31,488 bases of DNA from CAZIVO01 sp964542765 (GTDB lineage Bacteria > Planctomycetota > UBA1135 > UBA2386): contig CAZIVO010000032.1 in NCBI GenBank assembly GCA_964542765.1, forward strand, positions 1-31,488. The letters are read 5' to 3'. How positions within the stretch are numbered: position 1 is the stretch's first letter; each line of letters starts with the position of its first letter. The notes under the pieces are model-generated. The model searched no databases. It was not told where the DNA came from and saw only the letters and a program-made list of their open reading frames with translations. The position numbers were made by a program, and so were the translations under genes. Below are positions 1 to 7,688 of this stretch, piece by piece.

Positions 1-427
1 CGCGGAGTAGACCATCTTCGAGCAACGCAGCGATCACCGGATTTCGCTCGATGGCCAGGACATGACAATCCATGGCGGCGAGAGTGAAGCTGTCGCGACC
101 GAGCCCTGCCGTGGCGTCGATGATGTTGCGAGCACCCTTGGGGATTCCGAGTGCTCTGGCCATGGGCTGTCGACGCAACTGCGCGGTATTGTTCCATCTT
201 CGCATGGTTGCTCCCGCCAGAAAGTCGACGCAGATCGGTCCCGGGGCATCCGGGCGTGTCCACTGGAACTCGAACCGTTCGTTGGCCCAGGCGAGCAAGC
301 ACGCGGCCTCGAGCGAGTCCCCTTTTTCCACCAGCGGCAAACCGAGAACGCTTGCCAGTTCCCTGGGCCTTTCGCTCTCTGCCGTGTTCAGGACGGCGAT
401 GGGTCCCTTCGGGGCTCGGGTGGTCAT
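1..427 (-). CDS. rsmJ: Probable 16S rRNA (guanine-N2) methyltransferase RsmJ, 3' part missing
   Basis: The reading frame starts with ATG at 427 on the minus strand and runs off the left edge, giving about 142 residues. The segment IDATAGLGRDSFTLA is the SAM-binding motif I of the RsmJ family (usually DATAGLGRDAF). It is followed by ERNPVIAALLEDGL, also typical of the family. Upstream, the block CVDFLAGATMRRW matches the family's VDF-GG region before the methyltransferase core. RsmJ makes m2G1516 in the small-subunit rRNA. The usual length is near 250 residues, so roughly the first half to 60% is present. ATG 427 is the first in-frame ATG after an in-frame stop at 485-487; an AAGGAA lies directly before it, so the ribosome-binding site is poorly spaced. 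It is divergent from the XRE regulator. The family call is from remembered motifs and is fairly secure. Confidence 0.82.
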   Translation of the reverse strand, partial: MTTRAPKGPIAVLNTAESERPRELASVLGLPLVEKGDSLEAACLLAWANERFEFQWTRPDAPGPICVDFLAGATMRRWNNTAQLRRQPMARALGIPKGARNIIDATAGLGRDSFTLAAMDCHVLAIERNPVIAALLEDGLLR

Positions 428-482
428 TTCCTTGTCTGAAGCGGCGGTGTCATGGCGAGAGTGCGTGGGTGGTCGATCATGG

Positions 483-798
483 CCCTAGAAAGGGTGCTGG
501 AAGGGAGTCAGAAAAAGATTTTGGATTACGCTCAGCCGAAAGATTGGTTGAGCACGATCTGGCGATTAGACCCGGAATAGCGGTGTTATCGGCTATTTGG
601 GGCTAGTCACAGGCTTCGAAATCATTATGGTTAGCCGAAAATGAATATCTCTCGAGAGAAAGTGATTTCCGGGGACCTTCCCGAGTCCTTCAAAAATTGC
701 TACGTTCATGGGCTCCTCCCTGCCCAGCCATGGACCCATGGCTCCTTCACTCCTTCACCTCTGACAAATCCTGTCCCTACCCCCACGGAACTGACACC
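483..798. promoter_or_regulatory. Divergent intergenic region with inverted repeats before the XRE gene
   Basis: This gap between rsmJ and the XRE regulator is visibly more AT-rich than its surroundings from about 510 to 690. It contains TCGGCTA at 589-595 and its exact inverse TAGCCGA at 632-638, a further AGCCGAA near 534-540, and a perfect 12-base palindrome TCTCTCGAGAGA at 648-659. These could be operators for the adjacent regulator or a neighbouring promoter region. No convincing -35/-10 pair was identified and there is no convincing small gene here. Confidence 0.35.
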
Positions 799-1356
799 AT
801 GAGGCGTCTGCACCAGAAGCTCTTTTTTCTCAGAACTCGCTACAAGCGCGAACCGCAAGGCGTCACCGCGAAGGCCCTTGGTGTGCGTCCAGCGACCATG
901 TCACATCTTGAGCAAGGGCGTTCGCTCCCGACTCTGCCCATGCTCCTTGCTTTGTCGAAGCACTATGACGTGACTCCGACATATCTCCTCGACGATGACC
1001 GTCCGATCGAACCGCAACCGCGTGACCGTATGTCGGAGCAAAAGAATGTGCTCTGCCGTGGCGATTGGTTGGAGGTTCCTGAAGGCGCAGCGATCAAGAC
1101 GGCTGACAGCTACATGCTTTGTCCCGTCATGGGTGGCGCGCACTTCTACGATTCGACGGCGCAGGCTCAGCGCATGCTGTGCCAAAACCGTGAGGACGCC
1201 GAGCGTCTCCAGTCTTCCTTGAATCAGATCGAGAAGACCCGTGATGCCGAACTTGAGGATCTCCTGACCAAGGAACTTCTCGGTCAGCGCAAGCCTCGCC
1301 AGAAGGTTGAAGAGTCGGTCGAAGGAAAAATCTCGGAGATATCGTCCGAGGCCTGA
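799..1356 (+). CDS. XRE-family helix-turn-helix transcriptional regulator
   Basis: This 185-residue protein has an N-terminal helix-turn-helix of the Cro/CI (HTH_3) type at about residues 8-66. In it, VTAKALGVRPATMSHLEQGR is the two-helix DNA-reading element, and SLPTLPMLLALSKHYDVTPTYLL completes the five-helix domain. Residues 67-185 have no recognised domain. They include two Cys and a charged, probably helical stretch (about 135-180) that could serve in dimer formation or effector sensing. ATG 799 was chosen because the HTH begins almost at once; the frame stays open upstream to a TTG at 697, with an ATG at 730 as an alternative. The ribosome-binding site is weak. Inverted repeats upstream could be its own operators. 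What it regulates is unknown. A 9-bp inverted repeat follows the stop. Confidence 0.75.
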   Translation: MRRLHQKLFFLRTRYKREPQGVTAKALGVRPATMSHLEQGRSLPTLPMLLALSKHYDVTPTYLLDDDRPIEPQPRDRMSEQKNVLCRGDWLEVPEGAAIKTADSYMLCPVMGGAHFYDSTAQAQRMLCQNREDAERLQSSLNQIEKTRDAELEDLLTKELLGQRKPRQKVEESVEGKISEISSEA

Positions 1357-1400
1357 GCCGTCCGCGGGGTAGCTGGTCAGGTGAGGAAGAGAGGCCATCC

Positions 1401-1420
1401 CAGCTCAGGGTCCTGAGCTG
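1401..1420 (+). terminator. Perfect inverted repeat after the XRE gene
   Basis: The arms CAGCTCAGG (1401-1409) and CCTGAGCTG (1412-1420) are exact reverse complements separated by two bases, so the RNA form would be an 8-bp stem with a 4-base loop. It lies about 45 bases after the XRE stop and 210 bases before the birA start. No T-tract follows, so it could be a terminator or an operator-type palindrome. Confidence 0.4.
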
Positions 1421-1631
1421 AGGGTGATCGATCCGCTCGGCTGAGATGATTATCCGGTGATCGTGATCTTCACGTAGGGTTGTCAGTTGCCCGTGACGGT
1501 GCTCGACTGGTTGGGTAATGTGCAGTCGATGATTCGCTATCGCGTGCTTTGCCTTGGGGGGCCGGCTTTTCATCGCACCTGAAGAGGCGAGGGTCTGTTG
1601 CCTGAACCCGGAGCAGGAGGATAGAGGGGCT

Positions 1632-2402
1632 GTGGGGCTGAATTTGGAACCATGGACGAGGGGGCTGAAGACCGAGCGATTCGGCCGCAGCCTGGTCTTG
1701 CGTGACCTCGTTGATTCGACCAATGCGAGTGCCGTCGCGGCGATGCGAGAAGTCATCGTGCCCGAGGGCACGGCCTTCGTTGCGCGGCGGCAGGCGCACG
1801 GGAAGGGGACCGGGGGACGTTCGTGGTTATCTGATGACCCTGACGGATTATGGTTCTCTCTGGTCTTGCAGGAACCGATCAAGCGCCATCCCCTGTCCTT
1901 CCTTCCCGGTATCGCCCTCGTCGATCTGTTGCGTGAGGAGTATGGGATTGCTACCAGTCTGAAGTGGCCCAACGACGTGATGGTCGAAGGGCGCAAGCTG
2001 TGTGGGGTTCTGGTGGAGTCACAGTTGCAACCCGGTGGAGCCATGGGTTGGGTGGTCGGGGTTGGCATCAATGTTAACCATGAGCGCTTGCCCGACCCCA
2101 TCTCCGACATCGCTGTTTCCATGCGCCTTGCCACGGGTCAACGCTTTGACTTGCCGTCGCTCTTCGCGCTCCTGATGAACCGGCTTGAGGGTCTGTATGA
2201 TGAAGGCGCCGACCTGGTGGCCATGTGGGAGACTCGTAGCGACATGATCGGTCGCCGTGTTGAGGCGCGTCGCGATGGGAAGGTTTCTCACGTGACCGTG
2301 ACCGGGGTCTCTGCGGAAGGCCATCTCCAGGTGGTCTTTGATGACGGTAGAACCCAGGCATGGGCTTCGGCGACCGGATTGGAAATTTCGCAGAGCGGTT
2401 GA
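1632..2402 (+). CDS. birA: Biotin--[acetyl-CoA-carboxylase] ligase (catalytic domain only)
   Basis: BirA activates biotin with ATP and attaches it to the carrier lysine of biotin-dependent carboxylases in the cytoplasm. Residues about 22-215 form the BPL/LplA catalytic fold: DSTNASA near residue 29, the biotinyl-AMP loop HGKGTGGRSW at about 56-65, the lysine motif LKWPNDVMV, and GVGINVNH. The C-terminal BPL_C SH3-like segment (about 215-255) is present. There is no N-terminal winged helix, so this is a group I enzyme and not a repressor. GTG 1632 was chosen because AGGAGG lies at 1615-1620, 11 bases upstream; the open frame reaches back to 1554, but that extension has no family similarity. 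The product is 256 residues, normal for the short class. It is convergent with the capsule-like gene. Confidence 0.9.
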   Translation: MGLNLEPWTRGLKTERFGRSLVLRDLVDSTNASAVAAMREVIVPEGTAFVARRQAHGKGTGGRSWLSDDPDGLWFSLVLQEPIKRHPLSFLPGIALVDLLREEYGIATSLKWPNDVMVEGRKLCGVLVESQLQPGGAMGWVVGVGINVNHERLPDPISDIAVSMRLATGQRFDLPSLFALLMNRLEGLYDEGADLVAMWETRSDMIGRRVEARRDGKVSHVTVTGVSAEGHLQVVFDDGRTQAWASATGLEISQSG

Positions 2403-2419
2403 TCCTGGCGATCAGCCGC
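2395..2419. terminator. Hairpin across the birA stop, shared by convergent genes
   Basis: The arms GCGGTTGATC (2395-2404) and GATCAGCCGC (2410-2419) form a 10-bp stem with one G-U pair and a 5-base loop. The hairpin overlaps the birA stop and lies just 13 bases from the stop of the convergent minus-strand gene. No T-tract follows. It probably acts as a bidirectional terminator or 3' stabiliser. Confidence 0.45.
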
Positions 2420-2431
2420 GAGGCGAGGGGT

Positions 2432-3802
2432 TTACCAGATCCCCTTCAAGGTTTCGGCCTGGAGAGGCCATACCGGCCCTGGTCGATAGGCGGCCGGGGT
2501 GGAGGGGCCGCCGGTCAATCGTTGCTCGATCCCGGCCACGATTCCACTGATGCCATTTTGATCCGGGTGGGTCATCGAGCACCAGACGTGGTCGTGCAGG
2601 AGAATTCTCGTCAGAAAGCTTTCGCGGAGCGCTGACGGGTCATGACCGAGGGCGGCGGGAAGATCCTGCGCGAGGTTATCGATCGAGGTTGGGTGAGAGA
2701 TGCCAGGAATTGCCCAGGGGCTGCGGCCCGTGTTCAAAAGCGGGGTTCCGGCAAGCACCGCACCGATGCCGAGGCCCGCATTGACGGTCGTGACGGCCAG
2801 CGCCGTGGCGAGGATGTGGGGAGCTGTCGCTGCATCGTGGAGGAGAACTCCGCACTTCTCCAGGAGGCGCATGGAGCGTCGCGGGAGTCCATCTGGGGGC
2901 ATGATTCCGACAACGGGCATCTTTGATCCGAGTTGTTGTGCGGCGTGGACCGTGGCCAGAGCCAGTTGATCGGGGCAGGAGCCGGGAGGGGAGTCCAGAA
3001 GGATGCGGGGATCATCGGCGCGCTGGAGGAGGACGGCGAGGTAGGGCTGTCCGGGAATATCGAGACAGGCCGATGGCGGCAGATGACGTTCTGGTATGGC
3101 CTCGCGCCATCCCAGCAGAGCTCGTCTGGCGACGGGAAGATCGAGTCGGGAAAGAGCGGCAAGCAAAAGACCTGCGCGGCTTCCCAGCCTGGGAATGGTC
3201 AGGGGTCTGTAGGCCAGTGGGGGTGGCGTGGAGCTCGCGAGCCAGGAGGAGAGTGCGGCCGCCAGGAAGATATCGTCAGAGAGTTTGTTTTCGTACTGCG
3301 ATGACGCGCGACGTGCGAGAGAGGAATCACCGTCGATGCCATCCTGGTCCCACTGGATGGTTGCAGGAAGGAGGCCTTCGCCGGCGTGAAGGGTGGGACA
3401 TCCATGCTGACGAGCGAGGAAGTGAATGAGCTGATGGAGGCCCGAACGGCCCTGGTGGAACATCACGAGATCGGGGGGCGAGATCTCGAAGATCTGTTGT
3501 AGCGATGCCAGGGCGCGGAGCAGGGGCTTGCTGGCACGACGGATCATCGCCGGTGACGCTTGTGGATGCCCCGCGAGAAGGCAGTCCCGAGCCGCGAATT
3601 CTTCGATGGGTACGAAGGTCGGCGATGCCTTCTTCTCGCCGGATCTCGACACCTGGAACCCCTGAGCGGAGAAGAACTGGAATGCCACGGGATCTTGCGT
3701 GAACACCGTGACACGGTGGTCGCGTGCGTGGAGCATGCGCGCCAGCCGCTCATGCAGATGGTGCTGTGCGAGATCAGGCGCTGCGAACAGGATGTGGCCC
3801 AT
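2432..3802 (-). CDS. KpsS/KpsC-like capsule polysaccharide glycosyltransferase
   Basis: This 456-residue protein resembles the Capsule_synth (KpsS/KpsC) family, the beta-Kdo transferases that build the lipid-linked primer of group 2 capsules. The GEGLLPATIQWDQDGIDGDSS block (about residues 142-163) aligns with the family's EEGYLRP...GVNG segment. LHDAATAPHILATALAVTTVNAG, followed by GAVLAGTPLLNTGR and WAIPGI, aligns with the family's (H)D-hLL---GVVTVNSTVG--ALL-G-PV--LGRA-Y-IPGLT block. Two hallmark sites look altered: the acidic D/E-D/E-G motif reads GEG, and the HP motif region reads MPPDG. Either the activity differs or my alignment is off. No other capsule genes lie nearby. The N-terminus (HILFAAPDLAQHHLHERLARML) looks like a GT-B Rossmann start. 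No signal peptide is seen, so it is cytoplasmic or peripheral. It is divergent from the acyl-CoA dehydrogenase. Confidence 0.68.
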   Translation of the reverse strand: MGHILFAAPDLAQHHLHERLARMLHARDHRVTVFTQDPVAFQFFSAQGFQVSRSGEKKASPTFVPIEEFAARDCLLAGHPQASPAMIRRASKPLLRALASLQQIFEISPPDLVMFHQGRSGLHQLIHFLARQHGCPTLHAGEGLLPATIQWDQDGIDGDSSLARRASSQYENKLSDDIFLAAALSSWLASSTPPPLAYRPLTIPRLGSRAGLLLAALSRLDLPVARRALLGWREAIPERHLPPSACLDIPGQPYLAVLLQRADDPRILLDSPPGSCPDQLALATVHAAQQLGSKMPVVGIMPPDGLPRRSMRLLEKCGVLLHDAATAPHILATALAVTTVNAGLGIGAVLAGTPLLNTGRSPWAIPGISHPTSIDNLAQDLPAALGHDPSALRESFLTRILLHDHVWCSMTHPDQNGISGIVAGIEQRLTGGPSTPAAYRPGPVWPLQAETLKGIW

Positions 3803-3902
3803 GAGGTGGGCTTTTCATCGGCAGATCGGCGAGCTTGTCTTGATCGAGATGACCTCGAACCGGAGGATCCTTGGAAAACCGGAAGCGAGATCATTCCCAC
3901 AT

Positions 3903-5060
3903 ATGGATTTTACCTATACCGAAGAGCAGCAGATGTTGCGGGAAACGGTCCGCAGCTGGGTTTGCGAGCAACTCAAACCCCTTGCTGCCGAGATCGACCG
4001 CACCAAGAAGATCCCCGATCAGATCCTGAGCCAGATCAAGGAAATGGGTCTCCTCGGCCTGTCCTTCCCCGAGGAATACGGTGGTGGGGGCATGGGCGAG
4101 ATGGGCCTGGCGATCTTCATGGAGGAGGTGACGAGGGGATGTTTTTCGACCGCGGTCGTTTGCGGTGGGCACATGTCGATCGGAGGATCTGCGATTCACC
4201 TTTTCGGATCCGATCAGCAAAAGAGTGAATACTTGTCGGCGATGTCCGAGGGGCGAAAGTTGGGGGCTTATGCCTTGACCGAGGCTGACTCGGGGTCCGA
4301 TGCCGGGCGCATGAAAACCATGGCCACGCCCGATGGCGATGACTGGATTCTTGATGGCTCCAAGATATGGATCACCAATGGCGATATCGCCGATGTGATC
4401 ATCACCTTCGCCATCACCGACCGCGAGAAGGGTACGCGCGGCGGTATCACCGCTTTCATCGTCGATTCCGACACGTCAGGTTTTCGTGTTGGCAAGCCTG
4501 AAGAGAAGATGGGCCAGTGCGGCTCGACGACCTGTGAGATTGGTTTCGATCACTGCCGCATTCCGGGGAAGAATGTGCTCGGCGGTGTTGGCGAGGGGTT
4601 CAAGGTAGCGATGGCCACCCTCGACCGCGGCCGGTTGACGCTGGGCGCTAATTGTGTCGGGGCTTCCAAAGAAGCGCTGGACATCTCGATCCGCTATGCC
4701 GAGGAGAGGGAGGCCTTTGGCAAGCCTATCCGTGACTTCCAGGCGATTCAGCACATGCTCGCCGACATGGCCGTGGACATCTACGCGATGGAGAGCATGG
4801 TCTATCGGGCGGCCTGGATGTGTGACCAGGGTCAGAAGTTCAGCCGTGAGAGCGCGATGGTCAAGCTGTTCTGTTCCGAGGCCCTCGATCGCTGCGTGGA
4901 CAAGGCCGTGCAGATTCATGGCGGCTACGGATATTCCAAGGAGTACGCGGTCGAGCGGATGTATCGCGATTCGCGCGTGGTCCGCCTGTATGAAGGCACC
5001 AGCGAGATCCAGCGCTTGGTGATTGCGCGCGACCTGATCAAAAAAGGCGCGTATGAATGA
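3903..5060 (+). CDS. Acyl-CoA dehydrogenase
   Basis: This 385-residue FAD enzyme oxidises an acyl-CoA to the 2-enoyl-CoA and passes electrons to ETF. It has the full family layout: an N-terminal helical domain (MDFTYTEEQQMLRETVRSWV), the first signature GAYALTEADSGSDAG at about residues 121-135, a beta domain with DGSKIWITNG, and the C-terminal domain with REAFGKPIRDFQAIQH. The second signature QIHGGYGYSKEYAVERMYRD follows, with the catalytic glutamate in LYEGTSEIQR near the C-terminus. This arrangement is typical of short- or medium-chain or isovaleryl-type members; the exact substrate cannot be read. The frame stays open upstream to 3699, but ATG 3903 begins the conserved N-terminus. No good Shine-Dalgarno precedes it. 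It stands alone, 51 bases before the PhoD-like gene. Confidence 0.93.
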   Translation: MDFTYTEEQQMLRETVRSWVCEQLKPLAAEIDRTKKIPDQILSQIKEMGLLGLSFPEEYGGGGMGEMGLAIFMEEVTRGCFSTAVVCGGHMSIGGSAIHLFGSDQQKSEYLSAMSEGRKLGAYALTEADSGSDAGRMKTMATPDGDDWILDGSKIWITNGDIADVIITFAITDREKGTRGGITAFIVDSDTSGFRVGKPEEKMGQCGSTTCEIGFDHCRIPGKNVLGGVGEGFKVAMATLDRGRLTLGANCVGASKEALDISIRYAEEREAFGKPIRDFQAIQHMLADMAVDIYAMESMVYRAAWMCDQGQKFSRESAMVKLFCSEALDRCVDKAVQIHGGYGYSKEYAVERMYRDSRVVRLYEGTSEIQRLVIARDLIKKGAYE

Positions 5061-5068
5061 ACGTCCTC

Positions 5069-5091
5069 CTCGCGCCTTCCGGGGGTGCGAG
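5069..5091 (+). terminator. Short GC-rich hairpin between acyl-CoA dehydrogenase and phoD-like genes
   Basis: CTCGCGCC (5069-5076) pairs with GGTGCGAG (5084-5091) with one G-U pair and a 7-base loop, 8 bases after the dehydrogenase stop. No T-tract follows, so termination is only a possibility; read-through into the next gene 51 bases downstream cannot be excluded. Confidence 0.3.
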
Positions 5092-5111
5092 ATCGGCAGT
5101 GAACAGGGAGT

Positions 5112-7661
5112 ATGATGGCAGCATTCGGCACGGCTCTTCTCGGCTTTTCTCTCCTCTTTGCGCCCCAGCAACCGCCGCAAAGCGCGGGAGAGTTCCGTTC
5201 CACCTGGAGCCAGTCACCTGATCGCATCTGGGCGGGATCTGCGTTCTGGGCCAATCCGATCGAGGACTGGCGCGTCCACGATGGGCGGCTCGAATGCGTT
5301 GGCGAAGGGGCGAACCGGAACCTGCATGTGCTGACGCGTCAGGTTGCTTCGCGCCGGGGCACCTTGACGATGAGTGTGCAACTGGGTCGCCTCGACGGGG
5401 GCAAGGGAGCGGGCTCGGCAGGATTTCTTTTGGGAGTGAAGAGCAAGCTCGGTGATTACCGCAGCGCCCTCATCAAGGGATCGGGTCTGGCGGCCGGGAT
5501 CACCTCGGCCGGTGTGATTTTCATCGGCGCGCCGGGATCGGGGTCCGAAGCGGAGAGCTTGAGAGCAGCGGCAGCAGTTGAGTTGCGTTTGCGCGCGGAG
5601 CCCCGGGGTAAGCGGGCGAATGTTGTGCTCGAGGCACACGACGTGAAGAGTGGGGAGCTGCTGGCGAGTGTCAACAAAGAGGTCGCCACCGATGCCTTGA
5701 GTGGGAACCTTGCTCTGGCGAACAACTTCTCGGTCGCGGGCGGGTTCGGCGATCAGAAACGTGCCGGGCGCAAGAAGAACCAAGGTGGCTCAGCCAAGGC
5801 CCGATACTGGTTCGGGCAATGGAAAATCTCGGGCACCAGGGTCGACGCACATGAGGATCACGCCTTTGGCCCGATCCTTTGGGCTCAGCACAGTCTCAGT
5901 CGCAAGGTCATGAAGATGACCGCGCAGTTGCCGCCGGTCGGCGACGCCGATGGGAGTGATGTTCAGCTTTCGATCGAGACGGACCAGGGGTGGAAGGAAG
6001 TTCAAAAGTCGGCTCTCGATCCTGTTTCCCGGACGGCAAGTTTCAGGGTTTCGAACTGGGATGACTCCCGCGACATCCCATATCAGTTGACCTATGAGCT
6101 GGGCGATCGCGCTGGAGGATCCATCTCGCATCTCTTTGACGGTGTTGTCAGGCGTGACCCGAAAGAGAAGCGGGTGGTCACCGTCGCCGGCTTCACGGGC
6201 AATACCGATGCGGGTTTTCCCAACGACCTTCTGGCTCGCAATGTCGGCATCCAAGATCCTGATGTTCTGTTCTTCTCGGGCGACCAGCTCTATGAGAGCG
6301 CCGGTGGCTATGGCATCAAGCGCACGCCCGTCGATGTGGCGGTGCTGACCTATTTGCGGAAGTGGTACCTGTTTGGCTGGGCCTTCCGCGATCTCCTGCG
6401 CGACCGCCCCTCGATCATCCTGCCCGACGATCATGATGTGTATCAGGGCAATATCTGGGGAAATGGCGGGAACCCGATCACGATGAGCGAGCATCAGCGT
6501 GGTGGCTTCGCGATGCATCCGGATTTCGTCAATGTGGTGATGCGTACGCAGTGCGCCCACATGCCTGACCCCCATGATCCGACTCCGATCAAGCAGGGCA
6601 TTGCGGTCGCCTATGGCGACATGGTCTATGGCCGCATCAGCTTCGCCATCATCGAAGATCGCAAGTGGAAGGTGGGCCCCAAGGGCTTGGTGGAATCGGG
6701 TTCGAAACGGCCTGACCATGTCAGTGACCGTGACATGGATGTCTCCAAGCTGGATGTTCCCGATGCCCCCTTGCTGGGCGATCGGCAACTGCGCTTTCTT
6801 CGCAAGTGGGCGGCAGACTGGCGAGGCGCCGATCTGAAACTTGTCTGCTCGCAGACGATCTTCGCGAACGTCGCCAACTATCACGGTGGAGGCCAGCAGT
6901 TCCTGGTCGCCGATCTCGACTCCAACGGCTGGCCGCAGTCAGGTCGGAATCGCGCGCTGCGCGAAATCCGTCGCGGTTTCGGTCTCCATTTTGCGGGCGA
7001 TCAGCATCTTGCCTCGATCGTTCAGCATGGGATCGATGCGCATGGTGACGCCGGCTATTCCTTTTGTGTGCCGAGCATCGCTGCCGGCTATCCGCGTGCC
7101 TGGCGGCCTGACGAGGAGGGTAGGCCAGTGAAGAACCGTCCAGCCTCGGGTCTTCCGAATACAGGTGACTACTTCGATGGCTTTGGCAACTTCATCACAG
7201 TGCATGCCGTTGGTAACCCGGCGGCCAAGAACCGCGCAGGCGTGCTCAACACCCTTCACGACAAGGCCTCAGGCCATGGTTTGCTGCACTTCGACAAGAA
7301 GACGCGTGACGTTCGCATGGAGTGCTGGCGTCTCCAGTTCGATGCGGAAAATCCCGAGCCCGGCGACCAGTTCCCGGGATGGCCCAAGACCGTCAATATG
7401 CTCGAAAATTACGGGCGCAAGGCGGTCGCCTGGCTGCCGACGATCCGGATCAAGGGCGAGGAGAACGCGATCGTGCAGGTGCACAATGAAAAAACGGCGG
7501 AGTTCCTCTATGCGCTCAGAATTTCCGGCACCGAATTCAGACCCAAGGTCTTTGACGCCGAGGCGAGTTATAGGGTGAGCGTCCTCGGGTTGTTCGGCGC
7601 GACAATGGTTTCCTCGGTCAGGCCCGGCGATGGCTTTCTGGATATCCAGCTGCCGAAATGA
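5112..7661 (+). CDS. Secreted PhoD-like alkaline phosphatase with N-terminal LamG/DUF1080-like domain
   Basis: This 849-residue exported protein has a signal peptide at about residues 1-25 (hydrophobic FGTALLGFSLLFAP). Residues about 27-220 look like a beta-sandwich of the 3-keto-disaccharide hydrolase/LamG type (WRVHDGRLECVGEGANRN, GFLLGVKSKLGDYRSALIKG). The PhoD-type metallophosphatase core spans about 355-720: LFFSGDQLYE (about 387-396), the DDHD motif in LPDDHDVYQGNIWG (about 437), and FAGDQHLASI (about 630) supply likely Asp and His metal ligands. PhoD enzymes hydrolyse phosphomono- and diesters outside the membrane using Ca/Fe. Family members usually show DDHE; here it is DDHD. A C-terminal beta-rich tail of about 130 residues follows. 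ATG 5112 and 5115 are alternatives, with AGGGAG at about 5105-5110. A T-tracted hairpin follows the stop. Confidence 0.83.
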   Translation: MMAAFGTALLGFSLLFAPQQPPQSAGEFRSTWSQSPDRIWAGSAFWANPIEDWRVHDGRLECVGEGANRNLHVLTRQVASRRGTLTMSVQLGRLDGGKGAGSAGFLLGVKSKLGDYRSALIKGSGLAAGITSAGVIFIGAPGSGSEAESLRAAAAVELRLRAEPRGKRANVVLEAHDVKSGELLASVNKEVATDALSGNLALANNFSVAGGFGDQKRAGRKKNQGGSAKARYWFGQWKISGTRVDAHEDHAFGPILWAQHSLSRKVMKMTAQLPPVGDADGSDVQLSIETDQGWKEVQKSALDPVSRTASFRVSNWDDSRDIPYQLTYELGDRAGGSISHLFDGVVRRDPKEKRVVTVAGFTGNTDAGFPNDLLARNVGIQDPDVLFFSGDQLYESAGGYGIKRTPVDVAVLTYLRKWYLFGWAFRDLLRDRPSIILPDDHDVYQGNIWGNGGNPITMSEHQRGGFAMHPDFVNVVMRTQCAHMPDPHDPTPIKQGIAVAYGDMVYGRISFAIIEDRKWKVGPKGLVESGSKRPDHVSDRDMDVSKLDVPDAPLLGDRQLRFLRKWAADWRGADLKLVCSQTIFANVANYHGGGQQFLVADLDSNGWPQSGRNRALREIRRGFGLHFAGDQHLASIVQHGIDAHGDAGYSFCVPSIAAGYPRAWRPDEEGRPVKNRPASGLPNTGDYFDGFGNFITVHAVGNPAAKNRAGVLNTLHDKASGHGLLHFDKKTRDVRMECWRLQFDAENPEPGDQFPGWPKTVNMLENYGRKAVAWLPTIRIKGEENAIVQVHNEKTAEFLYALRISGTEFRPKVFDAEASYRVSVLGLFGATMVSSVRPGDGFLDIQLPK

Positions 7662-7688
7662 TCCGCTGCCGGCAGCAGGATTATTTTT
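7662..7688 (+). terminator. Intrinsic terminator after the PhoD-like gene
   Basis: A perfect palindrome GCTGCCGGCAGC (7665-7676), extendable by TCC/GGA with one bulged base, starts immediately after the stop and is followed by TTATTTTT. This is the best intrinsic-type terminator in the window. It lies between convergent genes, and the T-tract contains the stop codon of the minus-strand neighbour. Confidence 0.65.

Noticed and set aside
1632..2402. BirA acting as a biotin repressor
   Set aside because: The N-terminal winged helix-turn-helix is missing; only the ligase and C-terminal domains are present.
5790..6884. 364-residue minus-strand open frame opposite the PhoD-like gene
   Set aside because: Antisense shadow with no domain; the plus strand carries the metallophosphatase motifs.
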